A stretch of DNA of 64,000 bases from Apoda limacodes (Eukaryota > Arthropoda > Insecta > Lepidoptera > Limacodidae), in assembly GCA_946406115.1 (NCBI GenBank), contig OX291543.1, positions 32,824,815 through 32,888,814 of the forward strand. The letters run 5' to 3'. Of the stretch, positions 37,069 through 48,229 are shown piece by piece. Every line of letters begins with the position of its first letter. Position 1 is the first letter of the stretch. The translations under genes and the position numbers were made by a program. The notes beneath the pieces are model-generated. The model saw only the letters and a list, made by a program, of their open reading frames with translations, had not been told where the DNA came from and ran no database searches.

Positions 37069-38573
37069 ATGTATGTATATGTATGTATTATATATATGTG
37101 ACGTTTCCCCCCTTCACGAACTCAACGCGCGGCAAGACCAATATCTACCAGCCGAGCCCAAAGGTTATTTTGTACTTTTTTTTACATTGTACATTTACAT
37201 TGTAATTTTTTTTTACTCCCTTCTTCCTGGTGAGATGTAATTTTTAAGGGATGAAAATTTGGAAATACATGTTCTGAGATAATAAACTCAAAAAAATCAA
37301 TATTTTTTTTCAATTTTATTTTAAAGAGGGTTTTTATAAAAGGGTGTAAGTTATAAAATATAAAAAAAATAAAAATAAAATAAATAAAATCAAAAGCTTT
37401 ATACGTTTTTCATTCCTTAAATGCCTAAATTTGTGAATTTATCAATTTTTGTCAATTATAATAGGAGTGGTTTTTAGGGGATGAAAACTAATTATTACAA
37501 TTCCCTTGAGATGTCTACGATTTAAATATAATAATTTATCAAAACAAGAAATGAAATATATCGAAAAATGGTTTTCTTTTTCAATTTTATGTCAAAAAGG
37601 TTGTTTTAAAAGGGCGTAAGGAATAAAATAGGGGTTGAAAAATCACAAATAGTTTTTAAAACTATATAACTATCATTAATCAAAAGCTTTATACGATTTT
37701 TATTCCTTAAATGCCTAAATTTGTGAATTTATCATTTTTTGTCAATTATGGGTAGTATTCACCCCTAAAAGTCAAAAGCACAGATCGGCATAGGGTAGAT
37801 TTTGAAGTGGATGGTATTTAGAGCTTAATCCCAAATTTTGAAGAAAATCCATCTTCCTTGAAAGAATTGCTAGGTTGTACCATCTTTTTACCGACATTTA
37901 CTGTATATAGCGCCCTTTGCCCTAGGTGAAATTTAGCAAGAGGTTACATCACAAATATAGGAAAAATTAAAAAAAAAACTCATTATAGACTTGATCTCAC
38001 GATGAAAGAACTATCTACATATAATAAGTTTGTACGGAACCCTCGGTGCGCGAGCCAGACTCGCACTTGGCCGGTTTTTTTTAAGTTTTAGCAAAAAAAA
38101 TCTTCAAAGTTCTAAGTGCTTATACATATGTATAAATATGAAAAATATGTATAGTTTACAATTGCTATATAGTTTCCAACTTTGCTAAGTCCTGAGAAAA
38201 AGCATATTTTGATAACAATTGTAAATAAATAATAAACTATTAATTTTATTTTATGTATTTCAATGAAAATCTCAGTGAGTTAAGAGGCAGTTGCACTACT
38301 CACGCACGGTCAGTTACATATCGCGTCATCCTTGTTCTTACTCATGTTTTCTGTCACGTAGTAGGTACTGCCTCTTAACACGATACTCACAGAGTGGTGG
38401 ACATTCAGCCAACTGGACACAGTGTCCGGTATCGTTTCGAACTTCGTCCTCGTTGCAGTAGCAGCCCGTGCGGCAGATCGCCTTGCACTGGGGTACTGGG
38501 TCACGACACGTCTTCTGACAGCCGCCGCAAACTAGGAACCGCTCTTGTGGACGACAAAGGGACGCTACTTGAC
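33588..38573 (-). CDS. Four-TIL-domain cysteine-rich protease inhibitor-like gene, 5' end not found
   Basis: TIL (trypsin inhibitor-like cysteine-rich) domains are small five-disulphide folds that usually block serine proteases in haemolymph, cuticle or secretions. Exons on the minus strand: 38573-38391, 35206-34973, 34086-33898, 33793-33588 (stop TAG at 33590-33588). Each exon encodes one domain with ten cysteines in the TIL order, and every junction is phase 1 with GT-AG ends, so the reading frame joins exactly: the 183-, 234- and 189-base exons are each 2+3n+1. Domains 2-4 share a CPAQC reactive-loop segment and RGC(F/S)C; domain 1 has CKAIC. By analogy with other TIL inhibitors the middle residue (Ala) would be P1, hinting at elastase- or subtilisin-like targets; this is inference. 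A minus-strand AATAAA lies at 33372-33367. The first exon, expected to encode a signal peptide and to end in phase 1, was not found; it may lie beyond the LINE at 38840-40745. Intron 2 is filled with repeats. Confidence 0.85.
34729..34905 (+). repeat. GGTGGCAAACAAGCTTACGG interspersed repeat in TIL intron 3
   Basis: AAGGTGGCAAACAAGCTTAC then GGTAAGCGGTCACCGTAGCC and TTGCAACACCAGGGGTATC. The same sequence recurs at 56910-57000 (plus) and, reversed, at 25830-25895 with an A-rich tail, so it is a short dispersed family. Confidence 0.6.
35640..38085 (-). repeat. Repeat-filled intron of the TIL gene, ending in the GGCCAAGTGCGAG head
   Basis: About 2.4 kb of AT-rich non-coding repeat. Its right end (38030-38085) is the complement of the standard head: GTACGGAACCCTCGGTGCGCGAG...ACTTGGCCGG. 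It contains a degenerate tandem duplication of about 290 bp: the block CAAAAGCTTTATACG...TTTGTGAATTTATCA occurs at 37391 and again at 37681. A (TG)n tract lies at 37002. Confidence 0.6.
37002..37090. repeat. (TG)n microsatellite with GTAT tail
   Basis: About 28 TG dinucleotides to 37058, then GTAT-rich repeats. Open frames across it are artefacts of low complexity. Confidence 0.95.
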
Positions 38574-38671
38574 CTATACAAAATAATAGTTGATTTACTA
38601 TTTTTAGGGTTGGTCACTTTCTGTCTCTCTGTCCGACTATGTCATGCAAGGTTTTTTGACTCTTAAATTAT

Positions 38672-38830
38672 TCCGGCTGCGTGGTTCAGTTGGTATTATG
38701 ACTTGCCTGCTGGGTGTTCGATTCCCGCATAGGAGAAACATTTATGTGTTGTATATTTGTATTCGTCTTGAGTCTGGGAATGTATACTATAATAATATAC
38801 ATAATAAACAATGAAACTGGTAAAGCTAGG
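38672..38830 (+). repeat. tRNA-derived SINE, intronic or upstream of the TIL gene
   Basis: Plus-strand sequence beginning GGCTGCGTGGTTCAGTTGG (A box) followed by GGTGTTCGATTCCCGC (B box), then the 'GAGTCTGGGAATGT' type body common in lepidopteran SINEs. About 100 bp beyond the first recognised TIL exon. Confidence 0.55.
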
Positions 38831-38839
38831 CTATTTATT

Positions 38840-40745
38840 GTCAGGACTTTGAGTTGATTGTAGATGATACTAGTTTAAAAACAAATTCTGAGGTAGCTGT
38901 TGATTTTGATTTTTTTTTTAGCAATATTCCATTCAAAACCACTGAAAACTAATGTTCCTGAATGTAAAGTTCCCTTTGTATTTAAAAACATTAGTCCTTC
39001 AGATATCATAAATACATTTAAAGCACTATAAATAAAAAAACACCACAGACCTTTGGGGACTTTCTGTTAAAACAATAAACTCAATAATTAATGTTATAGC
39101 ACAACCCTTAGCCATAATTTTTAATAGTTGTCTTGATAGTGGTGTGTTTTCTGATGAGAAGAAACTTAGCAAAGTTATACCTCTTTTCAAATCAGGTAGT
39201 TCAACAGATCCTAATAATTTCAATACTGCCTGTATTCAGTAAAGTTTTCAAAAAAAATCATACTTTGTCAAATGTTAAACCATTTCTGTATTAATGACCT
39301 ACTTAGTAGTAAACAGTTTGGCTTTATTAACGGCTCATCCACAACCGATGCAGGAGTGGAACTATTGAAAAATATATTTAACGCCTGGGAGGTTTCGCAT
39401 GATGCTCTTGGAGTGTTTTATGATGTATCTGAGGCATTTGACTGTGTCCAACATAAAAATCTCATCAGGAAGCTATATCACTATGGTATTAGAGGCAAAT
39501 CTCTAGACCTTTTGACCTCCTACATGAGTAGCAGAGTACAGAAAATAAATGTCAACGGCGAACGATCTCTGGGATCAGCAGGCACTATGGGAGTCCCTCA
39601 GGGCTCAATTTTAGGCCCTTTTCTATTTCTTATTTACATTAATGAACTGCCATATCATGTAAAAAGCCAAGAAATTGTATTATTTGCTGACTTGGTGTCC
39701 TGCTTAATTTTTTAAGTTAAAACCGACAGATATGTTATGACGAATTAAATAATGTTATTTTTGAGATTGTAAATTGGTTTAACGTTAAAAATTTGTTACT
39801 TAATGAGAAAAAAACCAAATGTGTTAAATTTGCGTTGCTAAATGTTAGTCAGATCCAGATATGTATTAATATCAATAGCGAGCAATTAGAACTTGTTAAT
39901 TCAACAGTCTTTCTTTGCATCACGCTGGACTCCAAACTTCATTGGGGTTCCCATATTCATAACCTAGCCAAAAATCTTAGCTCTGCTGTGTATGCGATCA
40001 AGAAAATAAGAGAATTGACCGATTTTGACACTGCAAAAATAGTATATTTTAGCCATTTCCATAGTTTAATGTCATATGGTATCTTATTGTACGGTAGCGC
40101 TGCTGATGTAAATTCAATATTTATGTTACAAAAACGGGCAGTTTGTGCTATTTACAAATAAGGATCTAGGATGTCTCTGAGGCTATTCCTATTTTATAGA
40201 AGTAAATATTTTAATTTTACCGTCGCAGTACATATATGATAATCTTTTATATGAACATAAAAATATAAATAGTTTCAGAAAGAAAAGTGAAGTTTACAAA
40301 ATAGATACTAGAAGTAAAAATAAGCTGTTGGTGCATGATACACGAAATTAGTAACTCTTTTATGGGGCAATGTATAAACTTTTACAACAAAGTTCCCAAT
40401 AATATTCAAAAGCTATCAATAGGTAAATTTAAAAAAGCATACTACAATATTTCAGACTTTATAAATGATTAAAAATCATAGGACTTAAGATTCTCAATTA
40501 CAGGAGGTATAGGTAAACCAAATTAAAATAAAAATAACATACAATTGTACGACTTAAAAAAATATTTAAAAACATTGATTGTATTTGTATTTTGTAAGAT
40601 TTATTAAGAGTAACTATCGAGTTTCTTGCTGGATTTTTCTCGGTAGAAATCAACAACATTGTACACTGGATTTAAAAAAATAGTGTTCATAACTTTGACG
40701 ATTTAAAAGTGTTTTTAAAATCTTTAAATAAGAAAATTTACTGTC
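38840..40745 (+). mobile_element. Jockey-like LINE, 5'-truncated and disabled, upstream of the TIL exons
   Basis: Longest LINE copy in the window. Reverse-transcriptase blocks in order: KVIPLFKSGSS (about 39170), GFINGSSTTDAG, motif A FYDVSEAFDCV (39418-39450), motif B GVPQGSILGPFLF (39590), motif C reduced to LFADLVS where FADDTS is expected, then a stop; a second frame holds [14 protein letters not shown] to [14 protein letters not shown] (39793-40161). The catalytic second Asp and several frames are lost. The 3' part resembles the copy at 16875 read backwards. Confidence 0.8.
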
Positions 40746-40749
40746 ACTT

Positions 40750-41269
40750 TGGACTGAGAATTTATTTGTATCCGTTGTTTGGTATCCATATAGTACAAGC
40801 TTTGTTTAGTTTGGGACCAAATGTAAAATGTAATTAAATTACTTAAAATTTTAAAGTATGTTGTAATTTAAAACTTGTAAGTTTGCCGTAGCAAGATATA
40901 GTTGTTGCTATGTTCATTCAAATGAAATTCGGTTTTAGCTATTCCTGTGAGAAACTTAAAACTCTCCAGGATGTTGCACCCACAAATGCAGATATCCTCA
41001 TCTCGCCATCATGGTCAATGGAAATTCATGGTAAGATAAGATAAGAACCTTATTAACGTATAGAGCTTAGACTTTTTTGTGTACCGTACCGCTTCAAGTC
41101 AACATTCGATACACTTTTCTTTTACACCCGGACGCTAAATCTATTTGTTTTAACTTCTCTTGAGAAGTTATTGAAATAAATCCGAAAATTGAAATCGAAA
41201 ATTTTGTGTTTTCTTTACGTTTCAAGACTTGGAGAATCATTTGCAATCATTTTTAGAGTGATGTCTGTA

Positions 41270-41300
<31 letters not shown>

Positions 41301-42940
41301 ATGTAGACATATTTTGGCATTCGATTCCTCAATAACTGCTGGACCGAATCGCTCTGATGAAATATCAATCGTTAGGCCACGTCATGACTTAGATCTGAAA
41401 GGAGTCTGAAATAAATCGGTCCAGCGGTTCGTTTTTTATCCGTAAAAATCTGAGTTTTTTATGCACGAAACATAAATTTCATGTATAATTTCATGTATCG
41501 AGGGGTAGTAGAGGGTTTTCGAGGGTGCTGATTTCGAATTTTTTATCAGTTTTTTAAAATTCAAAATGGCGGACCCAATATGACGTAATTTTTTTTTTTG
41601 TAAAACAATTTTTCTCAAGAGAAGTTGCATGTACGGTACTTGCTGCCGAACCAATTTTTTTCCGTGTTATTTTTATCCCAACTTTATCTTTGAATAGCGA
41701 ATTGGGTGAGTACTTATAGCTATTAGCCAATTAAATTTAAATAGTAAAAATTACTTAATGAACTAAGCCAACATTACCGATTAATTACTATTTAATTCAA
41801 TCACGATTTGCGTACCTCATTAAAACTGATTTTTTATATAATTCTTCAAATTCTTCGTAATGAGATTATTTGATAGGTATGTAATATGTCAATGACCCTA
41901 AGGTGACAGGGTCTATTATCATGTACAGCTTAGAGTGATGATGAGGAATGGTTTCAACACGTCCTGGGTTTTCGCTTCGCTCGTGGGTTCAATCTTAATA
42001 TCCTTGCCCAGTTTTCTATACATGCACCTCGCATTAAATAACAATTTTGCAGCTTTGCATGATTTTATTGCATTTCTAATTCTATTGTTCGTAGCACTTT
42101 TAAGGTGAAGGTCACGCAGCCGCGGTCATTGCCATTCCTATTTTGGCTTCAGGGACTATATATCGGTAAAATATCTGGGAGAGTAACTCGTGCCGGACCG
42201 GATCCTAAACTGTACCACCTCTGTAATAAACGGGTCAACCGAAGCGCCTACGAGCCCCTCGCCAATGTGTTAAAGCCGCAGCAGTAAAAGCTCGGTTTTG
42301 GACTTAGTTGATGTTAATATTGTATAGAGGTTATTAATTAATTTTAATAATTTTTTTATAGAGCTAAAGTCCAATTAGTCTTTTTAAAAAACATTCCTGT
42401 ATCTAACAACTCGAATCTTTAGTCTTTTTAAATAAATAAAAATTTAGAAATAATAAAAATTAAGAATATTATACCTAGGTGACACATGAAAACCAAACAA
42501 GGTAATCTAAAACATTTAGTTAAAATGACAAATTATATTATTTTAATTAACAGTGTACTATATATTAATTAAGTTGAACAATTATCACAAATAGGCTTCA
42601 GGATTTGTGGTTAAGGTTAGTTATTTAGTTAGATAGGGGACATGATAGTTATAAAAAGAAGAGAATGTTACATTTCAATACATAAAACCTTTCATATTTA
42701 TTTAATAAAAATAACTTGTTTCTATAATTATTATTATTCCAATATTTTATCTATAAACATTCCTTTGTTGCAATTGACCCTACGGTACAATTTAAGATAC
42801 CAGTTGCGTTAATTGGACCGAAGAATGACCATTTGTAATTTTTTTAACTTGTTACAACTTAACTACAACGTTCATTCCTTAATACTTTGAAGCTAACATA
42901 CCTGGATAACGTATGAATTAGATTGGCTTTTTTATAGTGA
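40750..42940. other. Non-coding stretch upstream of the TIL gene
   Basis: Mostly AT-rich repeat with a (GT)n. A GC-richer island at 42100-42300 has an open plus frame (60 aa, ending NRSAYEPLANVLKPQQ) that I do not recognise; it looks like a transposon remnant. No signal-peptide exon found here for the TIL gene. Confidence 0.4.
41273..41302. repeat. (GT)n microsatellite
   Basis: Fifteen or so GT units within a lepidopteran repeat. Confidence 0.9.
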
Positions 42941-42944
42941 ATAT

Positions 42945-43605
42945 ATACTGTTATATATACTGGTACTTACAGAAAAAACAGAATAAAATAAATATTTGAG
43001 GGGGCTCCCATACAACAAACGTGATTTTTTTGCTCGATATTGATAACGGCAACAGGTAGACGCATAAAATATTCACAGAAGATTTGAAATCCGAAATTTG
43101 TTATGTTTGTAGTTATAACACATTATAAAAAAAAGTTTGTCTGTCTGACAAGCCCCTTTTACTCAAGAACGCGTGAAGGCAGGAAGTCGAAATTAATAGC
43201 AAATACTACAGTGTACGGTTACTGTATAAAGTATATAGTAAGTATATTATAAAGTTGTAAAGAATCAAGCTTCTAAGTCAATGCAATAAAAAAATATGTT
43301 GCATGTTGTGACACAAATAAATCAATACCCTTCAACGGGCACTTCCCATTGACTTAGAATCATGTAATTCGGCAGGAAGCAATGCCATATAGCACAAATG
43401 AAGGAAAAAAGGTAAATTTGTTGTTACTTACATCAAAAATAAAATATATTTTTTCATAATTTTATTTGCTGTTACGTGACCTATATCGATGTATTGGGAC
43501 AACAGTTGTCCAACGGCAAAGTTAAGTTTGTGCCTCAAAACAGTTTACCTACCTTTTCGGAACCGTCGGTGCACGAGACCGACTCGCACTTGCCCGTTTC
43601 TTTTG
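42945..43605 (-). repeat. Lepidopteran repeat in reverse orientation, composite
   Basis: 42945-43110 has GGGGGCTCCCATACAACAAACG and GATAACGGCAACAGGTAGACGC, the body of the 53865 repeat reversed; 43130-43420 is a separate family (TTTGTCTGTCTGACAAGCCC, CTCAAGAACGCGTGAAGG, GGCAGGAAGCAATGCC); 43555-43605 is the reversed head GGAACCGTCGGTGCACGAG. Confidence 0.6.
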
Positions 43606-44399
43606 TCAAAAAGTTTTTATTTTTTTCTTTTGAATGACTAATTGTTTTTTTTACTCGTACACTAAAAACATTCATACTCGTAAACAACATTTTATACAAT
43701 CATCAACATAAAAGGTGTGTTTCACCAGTTCCAAGTTAACATCAATTATTTTATTTTTTTCAAAATTTTAAGTTTGAAATCCACTTCATTAGTAGGGACC
43801 ACCTTAGGGGCAAACTCTTTCAAATAAAATAAAGAATTTTTTAAATCGGTTTACAATTGACTCAGAAATCGGTGGACATACATAAAAATAAAAAAATATC
43901 CGTCGCACATAGAACCTCCTCCTTTTTTGAAATCGGTTAAAAAGCTTTAAGATCTTAAATCAAACTTAAAAAAAGAGTATCACATAAACCGACCTAAAAC
44001 TCCAACTTTGCCGCACAAACACACAAACAAACACACGAACACACAAGTTTTCGATTCCATAGCTGCGAGAGCACTGCAGCCGAGTGCAGGCCGCTCGTTA
44101 AATATCTCTACATCGAAGTTGTATGACGCACGACCTGTGCGATCTACGGGTCAAGTATCTACGAACGTGCAAGCGTTTACCCAGAGGCTTATAAGGTCAG
44201 GTGTAAGAGAGGCCCACCTACCTAAATTATAATAAGGCCTCCTAATCTTATTAAAGTAAATTGAAAATAGTCCAGTGTGATACAATTGAGCTAAGTTCGT
44301 CAAAACACAAGAGGCAGTATTTCAGCCCGGGTCGTTAGTATTGTTACTAATATTAATTTAATAAAATTAAGAAATATACATTTGTAGAATAATTACAAT

Positions 44400-44860
44400 A
44401 ACAATAAAAGATGAGGAAAATTACAAATAAAAATAGTCTTGTATCGTGGGAACGACCGGCATCGTTCCCCTGCTGCTGGTCCAGGATGATCTTTTGCTTG
44501 AAGAAACTTGAAGCACGTAGGTCAACGGACACATCAATGAGCATATTCCCGATTTGTTTACCAAAAGATTTAGCGTCCGAGCCCCATACTCCCAAAGTCT
44601 CCACGGCGAAGACGCAAAACCAAAACTCGTAACAGTTTTTAATAACGCGGTGTTTGTTCCCTGCCTAGGCCGCAGCGTGACCAGCTGCCCGAGAGGAGCC
44701 TTCCAAATAACTGGGGGCTAGAGTGTCCACACATGTCGCGTCCCAGACCAAAGTGAAATAAGCCAGGAGGCTTAAAGCGAGATGGAATATGCACAAAAGC
44801 AAGGGATCGACTAATGATCTGGTTCATATTGGCGTGGCGGGACATCCTACCGGCAACAAC
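44400..44860 (-). pseudogene. Retroelement polyprotein C-terminal fragment
   Basis: Minus-strand reading: LVWDATCVDTLAPSYLEGSS, AGHAAA then a stop, and VETLGVWGSDAKSFGKQIGN, LRASSFFKQK and QQQGNDAG. I recognise this WD-T-VDTLAP...FAVETLGPWG...QRGNAA layout as the C-terminal part of reverse-transcriptase proteins repeated in many invertebrate genomes; the exact class is uncertain. One internal stop and one frame change. Confidence 0.55.
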
Positions 44861-45051
44861 AACCGGCTACCTGGAACAAGATAGACCGCACTGAAAAAAA
44901 AGATTAGCCAACAATAACACAAATGTTATCATATACTGGTAACATAATTTGGTGACTACTTAACTAAATTGCTAATAGTAGATTAACTACAAGTTTTGTG
45001 CAGCGAATCAGTTGTTTAATTATAAACAAAGTTTAGCTAAACAAGTTAAGG

Positions 45052-45122
45052 TTGTGGAAGAACAGGGACACCACGCACTGAAAAAAGGATATTCAGTGCG
45101 TGGTGTCCCTGTTCTTCCACAA
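45052..45122. repeat. Perfect inverted repeat, 31-nt arms, 9-nt loop
   Basis: Left arm 45052-45082 begins TTGTGGAAGAACAGGGACAC; loop AAAAGGATA; right arm 45092-45122 is the exact complement. No known element nearby explains it. Confidence 0.95.
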
Positions 45123-45479
45123 ACTTTCCGCATACACATGTGTGTTGTTCGCAAATCCGCAGACAGAATCCGAGGCAGAAAGCAATGCGCAACGTTTCTC
45201 TATCCAGTAGCGTTAGTTAATATCTCAGGTACAATAGTTTTTAACACACTTGCCGGGAAAATAAATAAAACACGAAAATTCACAACACAACACATTATGT
45301 TTACACAAATAGTTATTTGTCAAAGAGTTAAACAATTAATATCAAATACTAAGATCTACGGTCGCATATTTTGGCATTCACAAATAAATCAAAACCTATG
45401 GGTTTTCGTTGTCGAACCAAAGTCTTACATCACAAATATATGGAAAAATCCGAAATTCGTTAATTTTTAGTTATAACAC

Positions 45480-45760
45480 ATAAAAAAAAACAGTTTGTCT
45501 GTCTGTCTATCTGTCAAAACCCTTTTACTCAAGAACGCGTGGAGATATTTAGTTAAAATAAAAATCAAATAATAAAGTCTACGGTCACTTAAAGTTGTTA
45601 AAAATATCGCGCTTCTATACCCAAAATACTTTTATTTTTGTCGCATTTTGTGACACAGATCAATCAAAACCTAATAGGGTACTTCCCGTGGTCCTAAAAT
45701 CGTGAAATTTGACAGAAAGCAATGCCGTGTAGCACATATAAAGAAAAAATATCCAGAATC
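45480..45760 (+). repeat. Interspersed repeat, ACTCAAGAACGCGTGGAG family
   Basis: Contains TTTGTCTGTCTGTCTATCTGTC, ACTCAAGAACGCGTGGAG and GACAGAAAGCAATGCC, matching the copies at 43130-43420 and the shorter one at 61490-61570. Confidence 0.55.
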
Positions 45761-46531
45761 GGTGTCCTTTTTCTGTGTTCTTTTTTAGAATGTAATTTCA
45801 ACTTCTTATAGATTCTTTCTCAATTTCAATCCCGGGCATCAAATAAATCATTTATTATATTTTTATGTCACAAAATGAAATAGTATTAATAGACCTTTCT
45901 ATAATTATTGGATTTTATACAATATAATCTGCGATTATGAAACGATTGTAATTGGGATTGCTTTCAATTGTCAGCAATGCCCAGTTAAAATTCCAACTAA
46001 TCCGAATCCGGCTTTCAGATTAGGGATAAGTCATTAAGCCATGTTGCCTACTATAAAAGCTTTTAATCAAAAAAACAAAAGGCTTCAAAATATCCTTACT
46101 TATTTTCAAAAATCTGATCTGAATTACAGTTTGATGTTGAAAGTGAAGTATGTCATAACCTGTTCGATAGACACCTTCAAACTTTAAATAAGTAATTATT
46201 TTTATCTTTTTGAAGCCGGTTTTTTTTTTGTGAAAAAGTTTTTATTTTTTAATTTTGAGTGACAAATACAAACAAAAATTTGTGGTATGAAGTTGCGTAA
46301 CCTCTGTAGCTAATATTTTCTTATTAACTTCCTTTATATGCGGACCCCAAGATAGTGTTTGATCGATAACACTACTCAACAAATTTTCAACTTTTGATTT
46401 TATCTAAGGTCGCATTATGTGATTACTATTTCTTGCCACTAAAGTAATAAAAATATGCAAATATACACACACCATCACATCTCAATGTCCAGATAAACAT
46501 CCATGTCCGAAATCACGAATTTTCCATAATT

Positions 46532-48224
46532 TTATTCTAATTTTAATTGAAATGGCGTAGTTTTTTTGGAGTGGCTGGCTTTTCTCTTGTACTCAGTAGC
46601 AGGGGTCTCTCTAATAAGGCTCCAACAGTAATCCGCGAGCATAGCAGGCTCCCATCTGCCTTGAAATCGCTTTTCAAATGCAACAACATCTTGGTGAAAG
46701 CGTTCGCCATGTTCGTCACTGACTGATCCCATATTTTCAGGGAAAAAGTCCAAATGCGAGTGAAGAAAATGCAACTTAAGTGACATATTGCATCCCATTT
46801 TATAGTAGCAGTCCAATAAAACTTTTATTTTTTCGCGAAAATCTTCAGATTTCTTGTTACCAAGGAAATTGTTAGTGACATCGACAAAAGCGTTCCATGC
46901 TTGTTTTTCAATATTATTGAGAGCAGATATAAAAGATGGATCTTGAATCAGCTTTTTTATGTCTGGACCTACGAAAACACCCTCTTTAATTTTCGCGTCA
47001 CTAAGCTTGGGAAACTTTTGCTTGAGAAACTGGAAAGCCGCACTTCTTCTTTGCTTATTTTTTTCACAAAATTTTTTATGAGCCCCAGTTTGATGTGCAA
47101 TGCCGGCAAAATAATTTTATCTTGCTCAACCAATGGTTCAAATTTTACGTTTTTCTGGCCCACTACTAGAGAGTGACGTAATGGCCAATCTTTTTTAATA
47201 AAATGTTGAGCTCGAGCTCGGCTATCCCACTCGCAAAGAAAACAACAATATTTTGTATAGCCTGACTGCAAGCCTGTTAACAAAGCAACCACTTTAAGAT
47301 CTGCACAAACTGGCCATTTATGATCTCTGTATTTAATTTTTTCTAATAAAAGTTTCATAACGTCATAAGTTTCTTTCAAATTAGCACTATAAGCGAGGGG
47401 CAAGGACGGTAACTCATTTCCATTATGCAACAATACTGCTTTCAAGCTACTTTTTGAGGAATCAATAAATAAACGCCATTCAGCAGCTACATGATTTTGC
47501 CCAAGCTGTGCCATTAATCCATTTACATCATTGCAAAAAACTAAGCCATCTTCTTTAGAATAGTACGGAACCAGTGAGCTATGTCGTTTACGATAAAAAG
47601 ATACCTTCACATCTGATTCACATAGATTCCATTGCTGTAATCTGGATGTCAATAATTCTGCCTTATCAATGGGTAAATTTAATTCTCTTATTAAGTCATT
47701 AAGCCTAGTTTGATTCAATAAAAGTGGCTCAGCTGCACATTTTGGGACATATTGGGGGTCCTCGCTATTTTCACTATCCGTCGAACTCGAGTCGACTTCA
47801 ACTGTCTGAATTAAATTCACTGGGCACTCAGGAACAGGTAACTCGTCAGAATGTGGCTGAGGTTTTATTACCGATGACACGTTGGCATACTTAATACTTC
47901 GTTTTGATTTTTCAGAAAACCCCTTTAATTGCGTTAAACAAAAATAACAATCGACGGCATGATTCGTTGGCTCCATCCACACCATTGGCGTACCAAATGG
48001 CATTTTTTTAGTTGTTCCCTTACACCAACCATTGAGATATGTATAACATCTTAAGCAGCACACTTTAGGAACCCATGACTTGTCTTGATTCCTTACGACA
48101 CGGTTAAAATAAGCTTGATAGCACTGTTTAATTAAGTCAGAAAGTGGTTTTTTTTCGATTTCGGCGTAAACTCGCCACAAATATAGCAAAATAAATCAGG
48201 ACTGTTAACACACACTCGCGACAT
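46532..48224 (-). pseudogene. Arthropod-wide uncharacterised protein family (probably transposon-derived), two frameshifts
   Basis: Intronless open frame of about 560 residues if two one-base shifts are allowed. Start ATG is at 48224; the N-terminus has FCYICGEF, followed after about 40 residues by VCCLRC, a C2...C2 arrangement like a treble-clef or ZAD-type zinc site, then PFGTPMVWMEPTNH and DCYFC. The middle has WRLFIDSS...LLHNGN, a region ending SGYTKYCCFLCEWDSRARAQ, then LPALHIKLGLIKNFV; the C-terminal part has LHFLHSHLDFFPENMG, DEHGERFHQD and FQGRWEPAMLADYCW. I recognise this combination as a family found in many copies in arthropod genomes, usually left 'uncharacterised'; the D...D and H-x3-G layout would suit a transposase-like fold but that is a guess. 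Breaks: an A8 tract at 48148-48155 (a ninth A would restore the frame) and a one-base loss near 47036-47040. No terminal repeats or target duplication seen. Could be a live gene with assembly errors. Confidence 0.6.
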
Positions 48225-48229
48225 TTTAG

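Noticed and set aside
36968..37240. Cys-Val-rich proteins
   Set aside because: Translation of a (TG)n microsatellite.
43400..43470. Signal-peptide exon for the TIL gene (minus-strand MKKYILFL before a GTAAGT)
   Set aside because: The exon would end in the wrong phase (2, not 1) and lies inside a dispersed repeat.
45012..45470. 152-aa protein
   Set aside because: Its start lies across the perfect hairpin and the rest is repeat; no recognisable domain.
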